A stretch of DNA of 64,000 bases from Gilliamella sp. Choc5-1 (lineage in GTDB: Bacteria > Pseudomonadota > Gammaproteobacteria > Enterobacterales > Orbaceae): contig NZ_LZHH01000118.1 of NCBI RefSeq assembly GCF_001690595.1, positions 45,523 through 109,522 on the forward strand, read 5' to 3'. The translations under genes and the position numbers were made by a program. This document shows positions 58,484 through 64,000 of the stretch, one piece after another (positions within the stretch are counted from its first letter, which is position 1; each line of letters starts with the position of its first letter). The notes under the pieces are model-generated. The model worked only from the letters and a program-made list of their open reading frames with translations, searched no databases and had not been told where the DNA came from.

Positions 58484-59206
58484 TTAGTTTTGCAATAGAT
58501 CATCTTGTTTATCTACCACAAATAAATAACCTTTAGCACGTAATGTTTTAATCCAAGGTAAACCATCACTTCGATGAGGAAGTTTTTTCCTTAAATTAGA
58601 AACATGAACATTAATTGAGTTAGCAATAGGGGCAAGCTCTTTACCTAAAACAGATTCACTTAAAGTTTCACGTGAGATTATTTTACCCGCATTTTCAAGA
58701 AATTTAAGTAGCACTTGAAATTCAGTGCCCGTTAAATCAATATATTTGTTATCAAAATAAACAGATTGTTGTTTTCTATTTACATTCAATTTATCAATAG
58801 TATACTGATTTGGTTTATGAGAATCATTATCAACGCTATTATCCCAACGGGTTCTTCGTAAAAGCGCATTAATTCGAGCGAGAAGCTCTCTATCATTAAA
58901 TGGTTTTAGAATGTAATCATCAGCCCCTAATTCAAGCCCAATAACTTTATCATACTCATTATCTTTAGCTGTTAAAAAAATAACAGGGACTGTAAATTTA
59001 TCCCTAAGTTGAGATAATACACTAAATCCATTCATTTCAGGCATCATAATATCAAGTAGAATAAGATCAATTGTATTATCAAACTTTTCTAAAGCTTGAG
59101 TGCCAGTATTAGCAACTTCAACTTGATATCCTTCTAATTCGAGTAATTCTCGTAATAACAAAGTAATCTCTAGATCATCATCAACTACAAGTAATTTGCT
59201 GTTCAT
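58484..59206 (-). CDS. cpxR: response regulator CpxR
   Basis: 240 residues. Receiver domain with Asp52 in LILLDIMMPEMNG and acidic pair at 9-11; OmpR-type winged helix at 140-232 (ISRETLSESVLGKELAPIAN, NVHVSNLRKKLP). Partner of CpxA, 28 bp upstream of it in transcription order. Confidence 0.95.
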   Translation of the reverse strand: MNSKLLVVDDDLEITLLLRELLELEGYQVEVANTGTQALEKFDNTIDLILLDIMMPEMNGFSVLSQLRDKFTVPVIFLTAKDNEYDKVIGLELGADDYILKPFNDRELLARINALLRRTRWDNSVDNDSHKPNQYTIDKLNVNRKQQSVYFDNKYIDLTGTEFQVLLKFLENAGKIISRETLSESVLGKELAPIANSINVHVSNLRKKLPHRSDGLPWIKTLRAKGYLFVVDKQDDLLQN

Positions 59207-59284
59207 TGCAGTCCTCTTTATCTTTATTTTAAATTTATTATATCTGCAAAAAGTACTAATAATATAGTAAATTATTGTTAAGTT

Positions 59285-60733
59285 TTATATAGAAAATATT
59301 TTTACGTTACTAAAACCTTGGTCAATTAAATAAAGCGCTTGTAACTTACTCATTACGCCACGATCACAATATAGCAAATATTGCTTTGATTGTTCCAAAC
59401 GCCCAAATTGCGTTGCTAACTTATAAAATGGAATATGCTTAACTTCAATATCGCTCAATATAAGTGGGTTATCTTCCTGCTCTTCTGAAGAACGAATATC
59501 AATAACTACGTGCTCGGCACTTAGAGTTGTGACAGTTTCAACATGAGCAATTTTTGTATCAGTTTGTTTTGCTATCTCACGAATATCAATATTTTCAGCC
59601 TCGGCAACTGCTTTATCCAAAATCGTGAAATTAAAATTCATTTCCTCTGCTTCAATTTTTTCTTTCACGGCTTTAACCGTTGGGCTTTTAGATATTACGC
59701 CACAAAATTCTGGCATTGTTTTAGCTATATCTTCAGTACCAATTTGACGCGCAATATTGATAATGGTTTCTTTGTCATGTGTGATTAAAGGACGTAAAAC
59801 TAATGTATCACTGGCATTATCAATTAAACGTAAATTGGTAAGTGTTTGGCTTGATACTTGCCCCAATGCTTCTCCAGTAACAAGAGCTTCCACTTTATAG
59901 CGTTGCGCAATTTTTGATGCCGCACGAATCATCATCCGTTTTAGAATAACTCCCATTTGCCCATCATCAATTTTTTCAAGAATTTCACCAACAACATCTG
60001 AAAAATCAATAGCAATGAAACGCACTTTATGCGAACTACCAAAACGTTCCCATAGGTAATGAGCCATATGTTTAACGCCAATTTCGTGAGTTTTTCCGCC
60101 AAGATTAAAGAAACAATAATGCACTCGGCTTCCGCGTCGCATTAGCATATAACTTGATACACCAGAATCAAAACCACCCGATATAAGCGAAAGAACATCT
60201 TCTTGTGTACCAGTTGGAAAACCGCCAATGCCAGCATGTCGACCTTTTACCAGCAGTAACTTTTCTTTGTCGATTTCAAGATGAACGGTGATTTCTGGAT
60301 GAGTTAATTTAACCTTAGCCGAAGACACATGTTGATTAAGCCCACCACCAACATAACGTTCAACATCAATTGAAGTAAATTCATGTTTACCTCGACGCTT
60401 CACGCGTACACAAAACGTTTTGTTTTCAATTAATGGAGCATAATAATCCAATGCTTTTTCAAAAATATCATGCATATCAACAAAAGTGATTTCATCAACG
60501 GCTAAAATATGATGTATACCGGGGATCCGCGTTAATAACTCAAGTATCTTAGCTTCACTATTTTCAACTTTTGGACGAACTTCAATAAAATCCCAATGAC
60601 GAATAACTGCGACATTTTCAATATGATGCTTTAAAATATTACGAATATTGCTGGTTAATATTTTAATAAAACGTAAACGAACAGAATCACTTTTAATGGT
60701 AATTTCGGGGAAAAGCTTAACAATAAATTTCAT
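59285..60733 (-). CDS. thiI: tRNA sulfurtransferase ThiI
   Basis: 482 residues. NFLD and THUMP domains (1-165), PP-loop [13 protein letters not shown] (about 185), and a C-terminal rhodanese domain with catalytic Cys456 in [10 protein letters not shown], the E. coli position. Makes 4-thiouridine-8 in tRNA and supports thiazole synthesis. Monocistronic. Confidence 0.97.
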   Translation of the reverse strand: MKFIVKLFPEITIKSDSVRLRFIKILTSNIRNILKHHIENVAVIRHWDFIEVRPKVENSEAKILELLTRIPGIHHILAVDEITFVDMHDIFEKALDYYAPLIENKTFCVRVKRRGKHEFTSIDVERYVGGGLNQHVSSAKVKLTHPEITVHLEIDKEKLLLVKGRHAGIGGFPTGTQEDVLSLISGGFDSGVSSYMLMRRGSRVHYCFFNLGGKTHEIGVKHMAHYLWERFGSSHKVRFIAIDFSDVVGEILEKIDDGQMGVILKRMMIRAASKIAQRYKVEALVTGEALGQVSSQTLTNLRLIDNASDTLVLRPLITHDKETIINIARQIGTEDIAKTMPEFCGVISKSPTVKAVKEKIEAEEMNFNFTILDKAVAEAENIDIREIAKQTDTKIAHVETVTTLSAEHVVIDIRSSEEQEDNPLILSDIEVKHIPFYKLATQFGRLEQSKQYLLYCDRGVMSKLQALYLIDQGFSNVKIFSI

Positions 60734-61063
60734 AAAATCAATGTGAACGATAATAAAATGGCGTCATTATACTGGTTTTCCTAAAAAAACGTACAATTGA
60801 TTGTGAAATAATATAGAAATTATAAAATTAAAAAAGCATCAATTAATTTGTTTTGCTAAATGAAGCAAATTTGTAAAACGATAATACATAATATAAAAAA
60901 GATATTTTTTACATAGAAACGACGTATTTTTATTTATTTAAAAGTATAAATGCTCAAAATATATCAACTATATTTTAAATTTTACTTGCTTGTTGGCCTG
61001 TCTTTCGCTAATATTCCGCATCAATAAATTCTGTTGTATAAAATATAAAATTGACAGGCTAAA
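60734..61063. other. divergent promoter region between thiI and secG
   Basis: 330 bp, AT-rich. A secG promoter lies at 60986-61014. No other feature seen. Confidence 0.6.
60986..61014 (+). promoter_or_regulatory. sigma70 promoter of secG
   Basis: TTGCTT and TAATAT with 17-bp spacing, about 50 bp before the secG start. Confidence 0.6.
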
Positions 61064-61438
61064 ATGTACGGATTTTTAATTATAAGTTATTTGATTATTG
61101 CAATTGCCATCATTGGATTAGTTCTAATACAACGTGGCAAAGGTGCTGATATGGGATCGTCTTTTGGAGCTGGTGCGTCTGCAACCTTATTTGGCTCTTC
61201 AGGTAGTGGGAATTTTTTAACTCGCGCTACCACTTTATTAGGTATTCTGTTTTTTGTAATAAGCATTTTACTTTCAAATTTAGGTAGCAAACCACGAATA
61301 GCTTCATCTAGCGAATTTGAGAATATTGAAGATACTGTACCAGTAACAACACAGCTGAATGAAGGTAATACCGCACCTATTACAGCTCCAATTACTCAAC
61401 CTGTACAGCAAAATTCAACTTCAGATATACCTGAATAA
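61064..61438 (+). CDS. secG: preprotein translocase subunit SecG
   Basis: 124 residues, slightly longer than E. coli (110) through a Thr/Pro/Gln-rich tail. Two transmembrane helices (3-22, 54-72) flanking IQRGKGADMGSSFGAGASA and TLFGSSGSGNFLTR. Part of SecYEG. Followed 8 bp later by tRNA-Leu(GAG), as in E. coli secG-leuU. Confidence 0.95.
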   Translation: MYGFLIISYLIIAIAIIGLVLIQRGKGADMGSSFGAGASATLFGSSGSGNFLTRATTLLGILFFVISILLSNLGSKPRIASSSEFENIEDTVPVTTQLNEGNTAPITAPITQPVQQNSTSDIPE

Positions 61439-61445
61439 CAACGGC

Positions 61446-61531
61446 GCCGTGGTGGTGAAATTGGTAGACACGCTATCTTGAGGGGGTAGTGCTCTAAGAG
61501 TATGCGGGTTCAAGTCCCGCCCACGGCACCA
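61446..61531 (+). tRNA. leuU: tRNA-Leu (GAG)
   Basis: 86 nt class II tRNA with CCA. Acceptor GCCGTGG/CCACGGC, anticodon loop TTGAGGG with GAG, long variable arm. Its 3' end is the likely attachment site of the integrase element that follows. Confidence 0.97.
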
Positions 61532-61664
61532 AATCAATAAACAGTAACATTCTTTTAAACCCAAAAAAGCACACCAAACCCAGTAATAACAAGCTTCAAA
61601 GTCTATTTTATTGCTCATTAAGTATCAGTAAGGTACATTTACAACCAAAAATAATGGGGGTAGA

Positions 61665-61707
61665 TTTGGGGGTATAATTAAATACCCTATTATTGCGTAC
61701 CCCCAAA
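61665..61707. promoter_or_regulatory. integrase arm-type or operator inverted repeat
   Basis: TTTGGGGGTA (61665-61674) and its exact inverse (61698-61707), with another GGGGGTA at 61656. Lies 8 bp before the integrase start, as in many P4-type integrase genes. Confidence 0.6.
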
Positions 61708-61715
61708 GGTGAAAA

Positions 61716-62966
61716 ATGGCTGTAAAAACTACTCCCTTAACTGACACACAAATAAAAGCATTAAAAGCCACTAGTAAGGATAAAAAGTATTTTGATGGTG
61801 GAGGTCTTTTTTTGTTAGTTAAATCGACAGGGGTTAAATTATGGCGATTTAAATATAAAAAGCCAATATCACATAAAGAGACATTATTATCTTTCGGTAA
61901 ATACCCAGAAACCTCGCTACAACAAGCGCGAAAACAACGAGATGAAGCGCGAGAATTAATAAAGCAAGGGATAGATCCACAATATCACAAAGCGGAACAA
62001 GAACAACGTAAGCAAGAAGCTTGTAATAATACCTTTTACGCTATGGCTGAGAAATGGTTCAAATTCAAAACAGAACAAGGTTTAGAAGAACAAACGCTCA
62101 AAAAGGCTTGGCGTTCATTAGAAAATCATGTTTTCCCTTATATAAAAGACATTCCAATAAACCAAGTAACAGCTATCAAAGCGATTAACGCATTACAGCC
62201 ATTAAATAACAATAATAAATACGAAACAGTAAAAAGAGTTTGCCGGCGAATTAATGAAATAATGTATTATGCTGTCAATATGGGAATTATCGATAATAAC
62301 CCTCTAGCTAAAATCACCGACGTATTTAATAGCCCGAAAGTAAAAAATCAGCCAACTATTCCCCCTACTGAGTTACCGCAGTTCATGCAAGCTTTAGCTA
62401 TGGCAAAGATTGAATTGCAAACTAGATGCGTGATTGAATGGCAGTTATTAACATTAACGCGACCAAGTGAAGCCGTAGGGGCTAAGTGGGAAGAAATTAA
62501 TCTAGATAAAAAATTATGGAGTATTCCTGCCGAACGCATGAAAATGGATAGACCTCACAATATACCCTTATCACCGCAAGCAATAAAAATACTTGAGATA
62601 ATGAAATCTATTAATCATAAAAGTGAGTTTGTTTTCCCAACAGCAAGACCGCCTTATAACAAGCCAATGAGTAGCCAAACCGCTAACATGGCAATAAAGC
62701 GCATGGGATACAAAGATAAGTTAGTTGCGCATGGATTAAGAGCTTTAGCTAGTACCGCTTTAAACGAACAAGGCTTTAATTATGATGTCATTGAAAGCGC
62801 GTTATCGCATGTAGATAAAAACGCAGTAAGGCGAGCCTACAACAAAGCAGAATATGAACATCAAAAGCGTATTATGCTTGACTGGTGGGGTGACTTTGTT
62901 GAGCAAGCAAGCCAAGGAAATGTCTCACTATCAGGTAACCGCAATTTAAAGTTAGTTAATCATTAA
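61716..62966 (+). CDS. tyrosine-type integrase of an integrative element (P4 type)
   Basis: 416 residues. N-terminal DUF4102 arm-binding domain (LTDTQIKALKATSKDKKYFD, GGGLFLLVKSTGVKLWRFKY), core-binding SAM-like domain (about 100-190) and catalytic domain with Arg in TLTRPSEAVG, HGLRAL, the second His in LSHVDKN and Tyr in RAYNKAEY. Recombines the element into the tRNA-Leu 3' end. The frame is intact. AAAGGTG precedes the start. Confidence 0.95.
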   Translation: MAVKTTPLTDTQIKALKATSKDKKYFDGGGLFLLVKSTGVKLWRFKYKKPISHKETLLSFGKYPETSLQQARKQRDEARELIKQGIDPQYHKAEQEQRKQEACNNTFYAMAEKWFKFKTEQGLEEQTLKKAWRSLENHVFPYIKDIPINQVTAIKAINALQPLNNNNKYETVKRVCRRINEIMYYAVNMGIIDNNPLAKITDVFNSPKVKNQPTIPPTELPQFMQALAMAKIELQTRCVIEWQLLTLTRPSEAVGAKWEEINLDKKLWSIPAERMKMDRPHNIPLSPQAIKILEIMKSINHKSEFVFPTARPPYNKPMSSQTANMAIKRMGYKDKLVAHGLRALASTALNEQGFNYDVIESALSHVDKNAVRRAYNKAEYEHQKRIMLDWWGDFVEQASQGNVSLSGNRNLKLVNH

Positions 62967-63738
62967 CCATATCACGCTATTCATACCGTGCCTCATATTT
63001 GGGTTACACACTTCAATTCTCCATAATAACCACTCCTCATATCTGAGGGGTGTTTTTTCAAATGTCACCCTTTACTTACCCAGTCATTAGGCTGTTTTTA
63101 TGCTTACCTCCCCATAATCTTAAACTTTTAATATAAAGTGTTCACTACTATTCACTAACCTAATATTAATTTATATATATCAATATATTATATACTTATT
63201 ATATATATTTTTTGGTGTTCACTAGTATTCACTACTGTTCACTACTATACACATTATTAAAATAATCTTGATCCTGTAATTAACTAATTGAAATATAAAT
63301 ATATTTAAATAGCGTTATTTTTTTATTAAAATAAAATAATTATTAATCATAATGTTAAGCTAGGATGATTTTAAGGTTGATCCAGGGCAATTATTAGAGG
63401 AAAAGAATAAATGCTCTATGCTGATTTCCACCATACAGGTATTACATTTGCAATCTGCTAAAAAGCCAGCAGGTTTATTACATTGGTTTGAGTTACGCAA
63501 CTATAGCTATTTATGATTCCCCATTTAGTAATAGCAGTCAAAAAAATTATTTCAATTCGCGGTTTTGCATAAAAAGGAGGTTGGGTGGTTTTAAACGTGT
63601 AGAGTTATAGAAATTTGCTACCCCCTCCTATTGACTGGGCTAATTTTGGACACGTTAAAAAGCAATCTAATAATTTGCCTTATTGGATTATAATAACCTT
63701 ATTATTAGTAAGTTAGGTGGTGGAATGGCAACACATTT
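62967..63738. other. non-coding part of the integrative element
   Basis: 770 bp without a supported gene. A hairpin-like stretch at 63020-63060 (CTCCTCATATCTGAGGGGTG) may end the integrase transcript. Iteron-like repeats are at 63141-63247. 63413-63472 shares sequence with 45065-45110. The IS3-family end starts near 63632. Confidence 0.6.
63141..63247 (+). repeat. 10-bp-phased TTCACTACTA repeats around an AT-rich core
   Basis: Units start at 63141, 63151, 63218, 63228 and 63238 (TTCACTACTA and variants such as TTCACTAGTA, TTCACTACTG). The two clusters are separated by about 57 bp, nearly all A and T. Each cluster is preceded by GTG. Iteron-like layout. Confidence 0.75.
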
Positions 63739-64000
63739 TCAAACAAAAAAATTAAGGGGTAAGTGTTTTTTAAATTCAACGGGAGGCAAGTAGCCTAACG
63801 AAGAATGTAATCGTTTATGATTATACCAATAAGCATAAGCCGAAAAAGCGCGTTGTAACTCAGCCGTTGAGTTGAAACGTTGGCCTTTTACAAATTCCGT
63901 TTTAATTGTTTTAAATGTCGCTTCCGCTACCGCATTGTCATATGGACACCCTTTCTTGCTTAATGAATGCGTGATATTAAATGTCTTAAAACAATCCGCT
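63632..64000 (-). mobile_element. IS3-family insertion sequence, right part; continues beyond the window
   Basis: TGACTGGGCTAATTTTGGAC at 63632 looks like an IS3-type terminal repeat. The transposase reading toward it ends at 63739. The left end is not in the window. Confidence 0.7.
63739..64000 (-). CDS. IS3-family transposase OrfB, C-terminal part
   Basis: About 86 residues visible; the 5' part is outside. SKKGCPYDNAVAEATFKTIK contains the last acidic residue of the DDE triad. YNHKRLHSSLGYLPPVEF is the IS3/rve end motif. No stops in the visible part, so it may be active. Confidence 0.9.
   Translation of the reverse strand, partial: ADCFKTFNITHSLSKKGCPYDNAVAEATFKTIKTEFVKGQRFNSTAELQRAFSAYAYWYNHKRLHSSLGYLPPVEFKKHLPLNFFV

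Overview
The window is AT-rich chromosomal DNA from a gammaproteobacterium close to the enteric and Pasteurellaceae lineages. Indicators are SstT, PBP1A (mrcA), CpxRA, TrmL, YigL, YhhL-RsmD, a hofMNOPQ-type competence/pilus operon, the secG-leuU arrangement, and ThiI with a rhodanese tail. The low GC content, beta-glucoside PTS, glucuronate catabolism, Tad pilus and many small gene losses fit a host-gut symbiont such as the Orbaceae (Gilliamella-like). That placement is inference; no search was run.

Layout. 1-1700: gamma-glutamyltranspeptidase broken by a frameshift in a G8 tract. 2302-8480: cellobiose/beta-glucoside PTS operon (GH1 phospho-beta-glucosidase, IIB, PRD regulator, IIA, an unknown small membrane protein, IIC). 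8695-12259: a YciI pseudogene with two in-frame stops, chaB, an acuI/yhdH-type reductase and sstT. 12555-18097: operon of an NRAMP-type transporter, PxpA, a PxpB-PxpC fusion and a biotin carboxylase-BCCP fusion. 18756-32110: complete Tad (Flp) pilus operon with a decayed RCC1-like gene embedded in it. 32394-34001: a membrane alkaline-phosphatase-superfamily transferase. 34132-34878: remnants of a divergent lysR/iron-ADH pair. 34962-40308: tRNA-Gly, yhhL, rsmD, mrcA, ygfX, tusA, yigL. 40426-43519: DNA-uptake secretin operon with a HofM-HofN fusion. 43722-43993: tRNA-Val, tRNA-Val, tRNA-Lys, followed by a mosaic of short palindromes. 44196-45812: LysE/ArgO exporter and transposon debris. 45827-53899: gluconate-type permease and the glucuronate regulon (exuT, uxaC, uxuB, uxuR-like, uxuA). 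54148-61531: housekeeping block (DUF3597, pth, prs, trmL, cpxA, cpxR, thiI, secG, tRNA-Leu). 61665-64000: start of an integrative element inserted downstream of tRNA-Leu, with a tyrosine integrase, iteron-like repeats and the end of an IS3-family element.

How the genes fit together. Two sugar modules feed central metabolism: PTS uptake and hydrolysis of phosphorylated beta-glucosides, and D-glucuronate to 2-keto-3-deoxygluconate (UxaC, UxuB, UxuA). The Tad locus should build an adhesive Flp pilus. The hof/com operon has a CRP-S-like site and is probably part of natural transformation. The pxp operon is the most interesting metabolic unit. Together its two fusion proteins contain the BC, CT_C_D, CT_A_B and BCCP parts of a urea-carboxylase-like enzyme, alongside PxpA.

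The most noteworthy non-coding signals are a roughly 46-bp dispersed repeat in four copies, a palindrome mosaic next to tRNA-Lys that carries a decayed copy of the tRNA 3' end, an 8-copy 7-bp tandem repeat at the end of yhhL, a 15-bp perfect palindrome upstream of the beta-glucoside operon, and 10-bp-phased repeats flanking an AT-rich core in the integrative element.
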